Source: Aureitalea marina (lineage in GTDB: Bacteria; Bacteroidota; Bacteroidia; Flavobacteriales; Flavobacteriaceae). Taken from it: DNA of 64,000 nt. The translations under genes and the position numbers were made by a program. Below are positions 38,201 to 45,934 of the stretch, piece after piece. Numbering within the stretch: position 1 is the stretch's first letter; each line of letters starts with the position of its first letter. The DNA is taken from positions 2,344,501-2,408,500 of the forward strand of contig NZ_MQUB01000001.1 in NCBI RefSeq assembly GCF_002943755.1, given 5' to 3'. A model generated the notes under the pieces. That model was not told the DNA's origin, searched no databases, and was given only the letters and a program-made list of their open reading frames with translations.

Positions 38201-39004
38201 GATACTGGGGAGATCACCAGCTGGGGAATCAATTACCTGACGCCTCCAACTACTACTGAAGTGATCATCGAACTCGATGAGAACGGAGAAGCTGAGATCG
38301 ATGCATTTGATATCATCTCTTCTGTAGATGAGGCTTGTGGTATCTCTACCTCGGCTGTAGACATTGACGAGTTCACTTGTGCCGATATCGGTACGCCTAT
38401 CGTCGTGACTGCTTTCGTTAGCGATGCCAGTGGTAATATCGCAGCTTGTTCAGCTACTGTATTGGTAGTGGACAACCTGGTGCCAGTACTGACCTGTCCT
38501 GAAGACCAAACTGTCGATCCAGGTACAGACTCGCTGTTCTACACGGTGCCAGATTACTTCGGTAATGGTGAGGCTACAGTTTCTGATAACTGTACAGATC
38601 CGATCACGATCACAACGCAAGATCCAGCTCCAGGTACTGAACTGCCTGATGGTGTCTACACTGTGACCCTGACCGCTGAAGATGAAAACGGTAACGTAGC
38701 TACCTGTTCCTTCGAACTGACTGTTGAAAGTATCCTGGGTACGAACAACAACCCATTCGATGTAGGTATTAGCGTTTATCCTAACCCTGCCGTGAATAAC
38801 ATCACCATCGATAACAGAACAGGTGTTAACCTGGAGTCGGTGATGATCTTCGATATGAACGGTAGAACTGTGATCAACCAATCACTGAATAATATGGCCC
38901 AAGGACAACGAACAATCGATGTCTCTGCACTGGCCTCCGGTGTATACATGGTTCAGATCCAAGGAAACGACCAAACAGCTGTCAAGAGACTGATCAAGCA
39001 ATAA
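35264..39004 (+). CDS. Giant secreted protein with P-domains, HYR modules and T9SS sorting domain (copy 2)
   Basis: A 1246-residue exported protein sharing its architecture with the preceding gene. After the signal peptide (about 1-21), its head (about 22-245) is unrelated to copy 1 and looks like a beta-sandwich with F-T-V-Y-E-D-A-G-G-E-P-G-A, resembling the unique sandwich region found further along in both copies. Then follow HYR modules (about 250-420) similar but not identical to copy 1, a divergent P-domain (about 425-570), and a tail of 660 residues with the same amino acids as copy 1, ending in the type A sorting domain. Cell-surface or secreted function is inferred; the ligand is unknown. 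Confidence 0.85.
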   Translation: MKKITLLCLSMLAIVCTAQAQVRGDNPTRLDRNATSGLSILTEATGALSTPTPNAGRMITCDGVLPDYVNTTLNGFGVASQIFPDFGNATLQSADDFVPTDDSIMCEVDIVGIFFGGGFTLDDPAISIRFTVYEDAGGEPGAVFYTEDFPGSIAGPNNPSFTLSPTGVPVLTGGTTYWMSVQAIMPFGGFGQWGWANATDGNGNVWQFQDPDSLISGPCVTWGDGAADCGIGSAPDLYMEVSFNALVGTPPVISCPMDITVDNDADACGAIVNFTAASAIDLEDGPLTPVQIEGPPTGSFFSTGSTLITYEAVDSDGNIVRCSFNVTVNDTQAPDAVCQDITVELDAVTGMVMISPMDVDGGSSDNCSIDTMTLDIDTFDCSSIGANTVTLTVTDASGNSAQCSATVTIADNTAPMITCIGQPTTAMDSESAAPGAAIPDNDPAGLSNVITIGADETIVDLDVQLNVTHTWVGDLIVTLESPAGTTITLMDRPGFVDSGFGCSADDVDAIFDDEASNPVEDECGVPGIGGMVIPQEALTAFDGESTLGDWTLTISDNAGGDTGTLDSWTLLYSYDVPGTPLDVVLDASGMATIDASDLILVIDDNCGTSVTVGGDVNPCEQNNPSNAFENGAIKDPASGFRAANDLVVSMGSDFELTGITANLFHEVGATMASVDFFFYEDASGVPGAQIGSQLGVVPTAQAVVGSNFGFDVSEVSFDLAPFTFASDPGSDTTYWIAMICSSSTAGLTAWEMTSASIQGNETLSSSDGVNWTAVGGGGFDGVYTFSGNCITPVESTISFDCSQLGQNQVNVTVTDAAGNEATCTATVNVIDETAPIITCGPQDQPVSASSSPGTAIPDSDPAGITDVINIAEDQTLNNLTVDLNITHTWVGDLIVTLQSPEGTTVTLVDRIGADGGGFGCSDADLDVTIDDTAASPLEDACTGGGPITGTFTGIDALSAFNGENAQGDWILTVSDNAGGDTGEITSWGINYLTPPTTTEVIIELDENGEAEIDAFDIISSVDEACGISTSAVDIDEFTCADIGTPIVVTAFVSDASGNIAACSATVLVVDNLVPVLTCPEDQTVDPGTDSLFYTVPDYFGNGEATVSDNCTDPITITTQDPAPGTELPDGVYTVTLTAEDENGNVATCSFELTVESILGTNNNPFDVGISVYPNPAVNNITIDNRTGVNLESVMIFDMNGRTVINQSLNNMAQGQRTIDVSALASGVYMVQIQGNDQTAVKRLIKQ

Positions 39005-39055
39005 GCAAACATCAGATCCTTATAAACCTAAAACCCCTCCAAACGGAGGGGTTTT
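37016..39055 (+). repeat. Direct duplicated block, copy B (2,040 bp)
   Basis: Partner of the block at 33061-35100; see that entry for the three differences. Identity ends in the T-tract of the terminator; the downstream sequences are unrelated. Confidence 0.9.
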
Positions 39056-39058
39056 TTT
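39030..39058 (+). terminator. Bidirectional terminator between giant gene copy 2 and the pheS operon
   Basis: The same AAAACCCCTCC hairpin as after copy 1, here followed by a longer T-tract. Because the arms begin with AAAA and the convergent gene ends 16 bases further, it can serve both strands. Confidence 0.9.
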
Positions 39059-39073
39059 ATTAGGAGTTACTTA

Positions 39074-39469
39074 TTATCTGGCCAGTACTCCTTTCTTCCC
39101 CATCACGGGCAGCATAACCGAATTATCCTCAATAACAGAATTTGCCGGAAGTTCAAAGCGCTTATCGTATAGGGTATCACCTATGAAATAAGTGACAGAG
39201 AAAAAATTGGCAAGTTGCAGTACTGAATCTTCTAAAAATTCGATCCTGGCGTAGGATTTAGGAGGTAATAACTTCAAGGAATGTCTCAATGGAGCAGTCA
39301 TTTTCTGCTCGTTATAGCCTTGGGTGACGATCAAAACAGTTTCCAACCCAACCGACCCATCGTTAATGATATAGGCATTCCAATCGTAGGTATTGAAATC
39401 CTTGTTGAACTCATAAACGGCAGCGACGTACACATTCCGGACTTCGGGAATTACAATGTCCTTTCTCAT
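39074..39469 (-). CDS. Conserved hypothetical protein downstream of pheS
   Basis: A 131-residue protein with no signal peptide or membrane segment. It alternates short beta-strand-like stretches (V-Y-V-A-A-V-Y-E-F, W-N-A-Y-I-I-N-D-G, V-L-I-V-T-Q-G-Y) and ends with a run reading V-M-L-P-V-M-G-K-K-G-V-L-A-R. It starts within the TAATG overlap of the pheS stop codon, so it is translationally coupled to pheS. Homologues next to pheS are, as I recall, common in flavobacteria, but no function is known to me. Confidence 0.7.
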   Translation of the reverse strand: MRKDIVIPEVRNVYVAAVYEFNKDFNTYDWNAYIINDGSVGLETVLIVTQGYNEQKMTAPLRHSLKLLPPKSYARIEFLEDSVLQLANFFSVTYFIGDTLYDKRFELPANSVIEDNSVMLPVMGKKGVLAR

Positions 39470-40488
39470 TAGTTGATCCGCTTGAACTGCTCTAGGAAAC
39501 GAATATCGTTCTCGCTGAACATACGGATATCGGGAATCTGATGCAGAAGAAGGGCGATACGATCAATCCCCATTCCAAAGGCAAAGCCACTGTAGCGAGA
39601 GGAATCAATACCACAGTTGTCAAGTACGGCAGGATCTACCATACCACAACCCATAATCTCCAGCCAACCGGTACCTTTTGTCATCTTGTAATCGGTTTCT
39701 GTCTCCAAGCCCCAATACACGTCAACTTCCGCACTAGGCTCAGTAAATGGAAAGTAGGAAGGACGAAGTCTGATCTTGGACTTGCCAAACATCTCGGTAG
39801 TAAAATATTGTAGTGTTTGCTTGAGATCGGCAAAACTGACATCCTCATCCACATATAGCCCTTCAACCTGATGAAAGAAACAATGCGAGCGGGCCGAAAT
39901 GGCTTCATTCCTATATACTCTACCTGGTGATATGGTCCTGATAGGAGGTTTGTGTTCCTCCATATACCTGACCTGCACAGAAGAGGTATGGGTCCTGAGC
40001 AGTATATCCGGGTCACGCTGAATAAAGAAAGTGTCCTGCATGTCCCTGGCAGGATGATGTTCTGGGAGGTTCAAGGCCGAAAAATTGTGCCAATCGTCCT
40101 CGATCTCAGGCCCTTCTGAAACATTGAATCCAACCCTGGAAAAGATCTCGATGACCCGATTCTTCACCTGAGTAATTGGGTGGTTTGCCCCTATCTCGAT
40201 GGCCTCACCGGGACGGGTAAGATCCCCATATTGACCCTGGGTCTGATCTGAGGACTCCAACTTGGTTCTGAGCTCCTTGACCTTTTCTTCTGCGGCTTTC
40301 TTCAGACTATTTATGGCCTGTCCATAAGCCTTTTTATCGGCTGGTTCGACCAATTTGAACTGAGCAAAGAACTCATTCAACAATCCTTTTTTTCCAAGGT
40401 ATTTTACCCGGAACTCCTCCAGTTGAGCTTTCTCTGTAGTCGCAAACTCCTTTACCGCATCTATGTGTTTATTAATCTGGTCGATCAT
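39469..40488 (-). CDS. pheS: Phenylalanine-tRNA ligase alpha subunit
   Basis: Catalytic subunit of the alpha2-beta2 class II enzyme that charges tRNA-Phe. The 339-residue protein has an N-terminal coiled-coil arm (about 1-90), motif 2 in G-R-V-Y-R-N-E-A-I-S-A-R-S-H, and motif 3 in G-F-A-F-G-M-G-I-D-R-I-A near the C-terminus. pheT is not adjacent, as is usual in Bacteroidota. A TAGTTTTG box lies 20 bases before the ATG. Confidence 0.96.
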   Translation of the reverse strand: MIDQINKHIDAVKEFATTEKAQLEEFRVKYLGKKGLLNEFFAQFKLVEPADKKAYGQAINSLKKAAEEKVKELRTKLESSDQTQGQYGDLTRPGEAIEIGANHPITQVKNRVIEIFSRVGFNVSEGPEIEDDWHNFSALNLPEHHPARDMQDTFFIQRDPDILLRTHTSSVQVRYMEEHKPPIRTISPGRVYRNEAISARSHCFFHQVEGLYVDEDVSFADLKQTLQYFTTEMFGKSKIRLRPSYFPFTEPSAEVDVYWGLETETDYKMTKGTGWLEIMGCGMVDPAVLDNCGIDSSRYSGFAFGMGIDRIALLLHQIPDIRMFSENDIRFLEQFKRIN

Positions 40489-40507
40489 AGCCTTGTCATC
40501 GAGACCG

Positions 40508-40515
40508 CAAAACTA
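40508..40515 (-). promoter_or_regulatory. Putative -7 box for pheS
   Basis: TAGTTTTG on the minus strand, an exact TAnnTTTG match, about 20 bases before the pheS ATG and inside the short gap after the preceding gene. Confidence 0.45.
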
Positions 40516-40523
40516 ATTAAAAT

Positions 40524-40880
40524 CTAGTCAATAAGCTGTTTTTCTACGAAATACTGGACGATAGCTTCTTTCATCAGAACTGATTGTTCTCCGGCTTTCA
40601 AGGGTGGTAATTCTTCCAGGATCTCATAGTGGGGCCACCCATCGTCATCAAAATAATCGAAGCGGTAAAATCCAAAGGGTTCGAGCAACCGGCAAATGGC
40701 AATATGCATCAGGTTCACCTTTTCGTCCTTCTTAAAGGAACGATGTATTTGACCCAATTCCTGTACCCCTACCAAGTAAATAACAGCATCTAACTCCAAG
40801 GTTTCTCCCTCTGCGAATCGCTGGGAAAGTATCACCATGAGCCGTTCCCACCTGTCCTTCAATTGAATGTCTCTGGCCAT
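40524..40880 (-). CDS. Conserved hypothetical protein, Bacteroidota-specific
   Basis: A soluble 118-residue protein with no recognised domain. The sequence is acidic, with V-I-Y-L-V-G-V-Q-E-L-G and a striking R-F-D-Y-F-D-D-D-G-W-P-H-Y-E segment. The frame is open up to a GTG at 40940, but the ATG at 40880 is chosen because a complete promoter (TTG, 18 bases, TATCTTTG) lies inside that longer version. It is divergent from cvpA and upstream of pheS on the same strand. Confidence 0.75.
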   Translation of the reverse strand: MARDIQLKDRWERLMVILSQRFAEGETLELDAVIYLVGVQELGQIHRSFKKDEKVNLMHIAICRLLEPFGFYRFDYFDDDGWPHYEILEELPPLKAGEQSVLMKEAIVQYFVEKQLID

Positions 40881-40919
40881 ACTATACGAAATTGGTCCGC
40901 CTTGACGTTTTCTAAAAAA

Positions 40920-40948
40920 CAAAGATACGGACCTCACCACTTATTCAA
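40920..40948 (-). promoter_or_regulatory. Promoter for the 40.5-kb hypothetical gene (-33 TTG, -7 TATCTTTG)
   Basis: Minus strand: TTG (40946-40948) and TATCTTTG (40920-40927) with 18 bases between them, matching flavobacterial consensus. It sets the true start of the downstream gene and is back to back with the cvpA promoter. Confidence 0.6.
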
Positions 40949-40950
40949 TG

Positions 40951-40958
40951 TATCTTTG
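40951..40958 (+). promoter_or_regulatory. Putative -7 box for cvpA
   Basis: TATCTTTG, an exact TAnnTTTG match, 16 bases before the cvpA ATG. It is identical to the -7 box of the divergent promoter 24 bases away. Confidence 0.5.
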
Positions 40959-40974
40959 ATTCAATTACTAAGCT

Positions 40975-41514
40975 ATGGGACTACTGGATATCGGACTAAT
41001 CGCCTTGTTGATCATCGCTTTTATTTCCGGAGCCCGAAAAGGGTTATTTGTTGCCTTGGCATCATTCATCGGATTAGTTGTTGGTATTTACTGTGCCTTG
41101 TATTTCTCGGACTATATCGGGGACTACCTCATTGAGTGGTTTGAATGGGATAGCACGACCACCAATGCAGTTGCATTCGGAATTACATTTCTGACGGTAT
41201 TGATCGTGATCTCCATGGCTGGAAAAGTGCTGACCAAGATCGCCAACCTGGCCTTTTTGGGAACACTCAACAAATTGTTGGGAGGCTTCTTTGAAGTATT
41301 GGCCATGGCCTTTATCTTAAGCGTTATCTTCATGCTGATCAATGCCTGGGATTCTACAGAGGATCTGATTTCTGACGAAAGCAAGGCCGAATCCAAGCTT
41401 TATGAGCCCATTGAGTCCATCGCACCAAGGATACTACCCTTTATTCTAAACGAAGTGGACGAATTGCAGGAAGAAGTCCCATCATTGGGAGGAGAACAGC
41501 AAGCAGCACGCTAG
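40975..41514 (+). CDS. CvpA-family inner-membrane protein
   Basis: A 179-residue membrane protein with four hydrophobic helices in the first 125 residues, the G-L-L-D-I-G-L-I opening and the S-G-A-R-K-G-L-F motif of the CvpA (colicin V production) family, plus an acidic cytoplasmic tail. The family influences envelope integrity and bacteriocin export; the exact activity is unclear. Its stop codon abuts the convergent SulP gene with no gap. Confidence 0.88.
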   Translation: MGLLDIGLIALLIIAFISGARKGLFVALASFIGLVVGIYCALYFSDYIGDYLIEWFEWDSTTTNAVAFGITFLTVLIVISMAGKVLTKIANLAFLGTLNKLLGGFFEVLAMAFILSVIFMLINAWDSTEDLISDESKAESKLYEPIESIAPRILPFILNEVDELQEEVPSLGGEQQAAR

Positions 41515-43359
41515 TTAAACCTCCACTCGGTCTCTTATAAATACCATTGCTTCATTGAAGCTGGAGAATAGGTATTCCTCTGCGACCAGGTCGGGTATCA
41601 TTTCAATACTACTCATCATAAGCTTTGGTTGTTCCCTGAGGCCTTCTAAAATAGTTGTAACTCCCAGTCTGTTGAGAAGAAGTAATACCTCTTCCATCGC
41701 GTAGAGTCCGGATTGATCCATATACGGTACCTGACCCATCCTGATAATCACATATTGGGCTTCCGGCGAGATATCACTGACTAGTCGTTGAAAGTCACTG
41801 GTATATCCAAAGAACAGGGGGCCATTCAAGCGTTTAATAAAAACTTTTCCCTGCAGTTCTTCAGGAATGTTGAACTCGTCGTTCCAAGGCAGGGACATCT
41901 CTTCCGAAATATCCAACTGCACAACCTTAGACTGAGCAGCGGTAAGATCTCCTATCTTCTTCATAAAGATCAGGGAAGCCAGCACAAGTCCAATCCCCAC
42001 GGCATAGACCAGATTCCAGAACACGGATAAGATAAGAACAGTGAGCATGATAACCACTTCATTGAGTGGCATTTTGGGTATGGCCTTTAGCCCTTTATAG
42101 TCCATTACCCCAATTCCTACCGTAATCAGAATACCTGCCAGTACAGCGGCAGGGATTCTGGAAGCAATGGGTCCAAGTACCAGTAGTATCGATAGGAGCA
42201 ATACAGCGGCAATCATTCCGGATAAGCGCGTAGACGCCCCTGCCCGAATATTGACCACTGTCCTGATGGTCGCTCCTGCACCCGGAATACCTCCAAACAC
42301 AGCAGCAATACTATTCCCGATCCCTTGACCGATCAGTTCCTGGTTCGGCCTGTGCCTGGTCTTGGTCATGTTGTCGGCCACCACGGAAGTCAACAAGGAA
42401 TCTATGGCTCCTAGAAAGGCCAGTGTGAGGGCCGTAAACACATAAGGTGACACCTGGCTGAGCCGAAAACCGGTGAACATCTCGATCTGGAAAGAGGGAA
42501 AACCACTTGGGATTTGCTCAATGGGACTATAATTGACTCCAAGTAGATAAGCTCCGACCGAGACTACCAAAAGGGCGACCAAGGTAGAGGGAATCTTAGT
42601 GGTTATTCGCCGGAAACCATAGATGATCCCAATAGTTAGCAGGGCCAAAAGAGCCTCTATCCAATTAGCCCTGGCCAAGGCCCTGGGTAATGTCCTGATA
42701 GCACCAATGACTCCCGAACTGTCATTCTTTGCCAGTGTGACTGCCTCTGTCATAATTTCATCTTCTGTGATATCCTCGGCGCGTTCAACAGTTTCTTTGA
42801 AATCTTCAAGTACAAGGATCCCCTCTCCAGCCTCGTCCTTAAGAATCTTATCGAGCAATACCTCCTCAGCCTCCGGTTTGAATTCGCTAATGTACTCGGT
42901 GTCATCGCTGGTATAATACCCCAATAAGGGCAAGGCTTGGGTTATGAGAATGATCACCCCAATAGCCGTCATAAAACCAGAAACTACCGGGTATGGAATA
43001 TACTTGATATATCGACCAACTCCCGCCATCCCTAGAGCGATCTGCATCAATCCAGACAGTAAGAATACCAATAATATATAGGGCAGCGCCTTGGCAACAT
43101 CCCCGTCGTTAGCCGTAATAATTCCAGCTATAACGATCATAGAAACTGCCGTCATCGGTGCCGTAGGTCCGGATATCTGCGTATTGGTACCTCCGAAGAA
43201 AGAGGCGAAGAAGCCGATAAAGATAGCTCCATACAAACCTGCACTCGGGCCTAGTCCTGATTGAACCCCGAAGGCTAGTGCCAATGGTAGCGCTACTATT
43301 CCGGCTGTAACCCCACCGAAGATATCTCCCCGAGGGTTACTGAAAAGCCCTTTAAACAT
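41515..43359 (-). CDS. SulP-family anion transporter with STAS domain
   Basis: A 614-residue inner-membrane transporter for sulfate, bicarbonate or other anions. The SulP core shows N-P-R-G-D-I-F-G-G-V-T-A-G at the N-terminus, G-P-T-A-P-M-T-A near 64-71 and G-G-I-P-G-A-G-A-T-I-R-T. A C-terminal cytoplasmic STAS domain (about 480-605) has the Y-M-D-Q-S-G segment, with the serine usually at the anti-sigma-antagonist position. Odd: a hydrophilic, acidic insert of about 75 residues (about 148-225) interrupts the membrane core. Substrate unknown; bicarbonate uptake next to ppc-type anaplerosis is possible but unproven. Confidence 0.88.
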   Translation of the reverse strand: MFKGLFSNPRGDIFGGVTAGIVALPLALAFGVQSGLGPSAGLYGAIFIGFFASFFGGTNTQISGPTAPMTAVSMIVIAGIITANDGDVAKALPYILLVFLLSGLMQIALGMAGVGRYIKYIPYPVVSGFMTAIGVIILITQALPLLGYYTSDDTEYISEFKPEAEEVLLDKILKDEAGEGILVLEDFKETVERAEDITEDEIMTEAVTLAKNDSSGVIGAIRTLPRALARANWIEALLALLTIGIIYGFRRITTKIPSTLVALLVVSVGAYLLGVNYSPIEQIPSGFPSFQIEMFTGFRLSQVSPYVFTALTLAFLGAIDSLLTSVVADNMTKTRHRPNQELIGQGIGNSIAAVFGGIPGAGATIRTVVNIRAGASTRLSGMIAAVLLLSILLVLGPIASRIPAAVLAGILITVGIGVMDYKGLKAIPKMPLNEVVIMLTVLILSVFWNLVYAVGIGLVLASLIFMKKIGDLTAAQSKVVQLDISEEMSLPWNDEFNIPEELQGKVFIKRLNGPLFFGYTSDFQRLVSDISPEAQYVIIRMGQVPYMDQSGLYAMEEVLLLLNRLGVTTILEGLREQPKLMMSSIEMIPDLVAEEYLFSSFNEAMVFIRDRVEV

Positions 43360-43408
43360 GGAATTCGTTGTTTGTGGTATTAAGTTACCAAAAAAAACCT
43401 AGGAATTA

Positions 43409-44161
43409 TTACAGCCTCTTGATGGCATCCTTGAAAAGCCAACCATCTTTACCATCTGCGATCTGTATACGATACCAATCTCCTTCCTGATCAAGGATTT
43501 GAACCTTGGTGCCTTCGTGCAGGATAAAGGACTGCTCACTTCCCAGACTAGGCTCACTTTGAATATCGGTACGCTCGGAAACAACGATTGCGGGGTTAAC
43601 CTTACTTGCCTTAGACTCTACCATAAAGGATATGAGCAGGGCAAAAATGGTCAGTCCTAAACTCCCCAGGGAACCGGCAAAGAGAATTCGCTTACTGCGC
43701 TCCCTAGAACTAAAGTAGTACAGAACAAAGAAAAGAGCGGTCAAAAAGCCAAACAGAACGGTCAATGTCGCCCAACCACTAAGACTAAAAAGGCCTGAAA
43801 GATCATCTGACCAGCGCTGAAAGAGGGTGCGAGGAAGCGGCTCGATCACGTCCACAGTCGCATTTTGTGCGTAGGACAGATTATTGCGAACATCAACATT
43901 GGTAGGATCCAATTGTAAGGCCTTCTCGTAGAAATAAATGCTCATACCAACCTGGTTCAACTTATAATGAGCATTGGCCATATTAAAGTACAAGGCCGTA
44001 GAATGTTGCCCATCATTGAGAATCTCATTCCATTTTCCAAGGGCTTCGGCAAACTCCTGGTCCCGGTAATGTTGTTTACCTTGCTCAAAAAGCGTTTCGT
44101 TCTGAGCTAAGCTTCCATAAATGGTGAAGACTCCAAATAATATGGTCAAGAATGTCCTCAT
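43409..44161 (-). CDS. batE: BatE-like TPR and SH3 protein
   Basis: A 250-residue envelope protein: signal peptide (about 1-19), two to three TPR units (about 25-95, with A-L-Y-F-N-M-A-N-A-H-Y-K-L-N), two hydrophobic helices (about 128-170) and a bacterial SH3 domain at the C-terminus (about 185-248, K-V-Q-I-L-D-Q-E-G-D-W-Y-R-I). This is the usual BatE layout. It is the last gene of the bat operon and overlaps batD by four bases (ATGA). Bat proteins were linked to aerotolerance in Bacteroides; the molecular job is unsettled. Confidence 0.88.
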   Translation of the reverse strand: MRTFLTILFGVFTIYGSLAQNETLFEQGKQHYRDQEFAEALGKWNEILNDGQHSTALYFNMANAHYKLNQVGMSIYFYEKALQLDPTNVDVRNNLSYAQNATVDVIEPLPRTLFQRWSDDLSGLFSLSGWATLTVLFGFLTALFFVLYYFSSRERSKRILFAGSLGSLGLTIFALLISFMVESKASKVNPAIVVSERTDIQSEPSLGSEQSFILHEGTKVQILDQEGDWYRIQIADGKDGWLFKDAIKRL

Positions 44162-45930
44162 CGTCCCATTTGTTTATTGATCTGAAGCATGGTCTGAGCC
44201 GCCTTTTCATAATCTTGTCGGATGGTATCCGAATTGGCCGGGGTGTAACGTGCAAATTCGCAACTCTTTAGCAGCTGGGTAAAATCTTCGATCGTGATCT
44301 CTTCCACTCCATTGTCCCGGAGCAAATTGGCAATATGTTCCTTGGACATCTCTGATGTAGATAGATCCAATTGAGCCTTCAGGAAATTGTGCAAGGCTCT
44401 TTCCAATGCCTCGTAAAAGGCTTCCTTGTTGTTTTGATTGCGCTTCGCCTCCTGCAAAAACTTACGAGCCAATTTATCTGCTTGTCTCACTCTGCTGCGG
44501 TCCACATCTAACAATCTTCGGCGTCTGTTGCGATCCATAACAATAAGCAAAGGGATAAACACAAATGGGGCCGCCAGCAAATACCAGAATTTGGAAGAGC
44601 GAAAGAAAGTCTTCTCATCGACGGATCTCAAGGCTGGGTCTAACATGATGTACTTGAACTGATCGGTGGTCTCTACTACCCGTTTACCAGCAGTTTCATC
44701 CCTGCTTGTATTTGTAGCCTCAGTAATGGGCCCATTGGCCACGTTGATCACGATCTCGTCCGAGGTCAAAGTCTTATATGCACGAGTATCCGTATCGAAA
44801 TAGGAGAAAGAAATCGGTCTGATCGGGAAATCCCCTTTGAATTGAGGCACTACCGTATACCTATCAGTAACAGATCCCTCCATCCCACTCAACTTTGTGG
44901 TCACATTCTCTTCTCGCTCTGGTTCGTACATCTCTAATGAACTAGGGACGGTTACAGATGGCAGGTCAAAGAGCTTCAAATTACCTTTCCCCTTCACCGT
45001 AATGGCCAACTGCAACGATTCGTTCGCATCCAAAGCCGTTCTGTCTGCAGTTACACTAAAATCAAACTGACCAACAGCACCGCTAAAATCGGCAGGGCGT
45101 CCGTCCGTAGGTAATGGTTTGACATTGATGGTCCGTTTTCCTGCAGAAATGGTCTTATTGACTCGAGTGGTTAACCTTCGCCCAAAGATATCCCTGCGGT
45201 TGGATAATACATCGATCGGCACATCCAGTGTAAGGGGTTCGATCTGTAATTCGCCTGATTTCTGAGGGTAAAGCACCGTTGTTCGAAGCACTACATATCG
45301 GTAATCTTGTCCTTTGTACTTGCCCTCGAATATTTTGTAGTTCCCGCGGCTATCGATGTTCTGACTCCAAAAGTCGGCATACTTAGGTGTATCCAACTCC
45401 CTCCAGCTACTGGTTATGCTGACCTCATTGGAGACATACATTTTATAGACCACAGTTATTGCTTCATTCAGATAAGGGTCCGTCTTGGAGACTTCGGCCA
45501 CAAGGTGCACATTCTCACTGGCCACAAAATCTGCATTGTTGCCATCTTTTGGCTTCTCCACAGCGGCGGTGACCTCAACCCGAATAGGACTGGTCTTATA
45601 GATCTCTCCTTCTATTTCTATAGTAGCCTGGCCTATGGTGATCCTTCCCCTTTTTTGAGGAGCTAGAAAGAACGAATAGGTCTTGGAATAACTTCTTTTC
45701 CCATTGATCCAGGAATTGGACACGGCCTGGTTTGGCCCTCCCACCACGCGAAACCCATCGAAGTCCGGAGGGTTGAAGTTATCCCCGTCCTGGTTCATCT
45801 CGAAGTCGATCCGTAAGCGTTCGTTTATTCCGAGTTTTTCCTTGGAAACCTTGGCTTCAAACTGTACTTGTGCCAGGCACGATCCTATCGCACCAAAAAT
45901 CAACACAAATATGAAAGCCTTCCATTTCAT
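44158..45930 (-). CDS. batD: BatD-family protein
   Basis: A 590-residue membrane-anchored protein: signal peptide ending near residue 20, a long periplasmic beta-rich region with oxygen-tolerance (BatD) domains, one transmembrane helix (about 447-465) and a basic cytoplasmic tail with R-N-R-R-R-R-L and a helical C-terminus. The Y-F-F/S-Y-F-D-T-D-T-R-A-Y-K-T-L strand at the end of the periplasmic part is typical. It begins four bases after batC and overlaps batE. Confidence 0.9.
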   Translation of the reverse strand: MKWKAFIFVLIFGAIGSCLAQVQFEAKVSKEKLGINERLRIDFEMNQDGDNFNPPDFDGFRVVGGPNQAVSNSWINGKRSYSKTYSFFLAPQKRGRITIGQATIEIEGEIYKTSPIRVEVTAAVEKPKDGNNADFVASENVHLVAEVSKTDPYLNEAITVVYKMYVSNEVSITSSWRELDTPKYADFWSQNIDSRGNYKIFEGKYKGQDYRYVVLRTTVLYPQKSGELQIEPLTLDVPIDVLSNRRDIFGRRLTTRVNKTISAGKRTINVKPLPTDGRPADFSGAVGQFDFSVTADRTALDANESLQLAITVKGKGNLKLFDLPSVTVPSSLEMYEPEREENVTTKLSGMEGSVTDRYTVVPQFKGDFPIRPISFSYFDTDTRAYKTLTSDEIVINVANGPITEATNTSRDETAGKRVVETTDQFKYIMLDPALRSVDEKTFFRSSKFWYLLAAPFVFIPLLIVMDRNRRRRLLDVDRSRVRQADKLARKFLQEAKRNQNNKEAFYEALERALHNFLKAQLDLSTSEMSKEHIANLLRDNGVEEITIEDFTQLLKSCEFARYTPANSDTIRQDYEKAAQTMLQINKQMGR

Positions 45931-45934
45931 TAGG

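Noticed and set aside
31618-39055. Mobile element or composite transposon as cause of the giant-gene duplication
   Set aside because: No transposase, terminal inverted repeats or target-site duplication is visible; the repeat ends match gene-internal and terminator positions.
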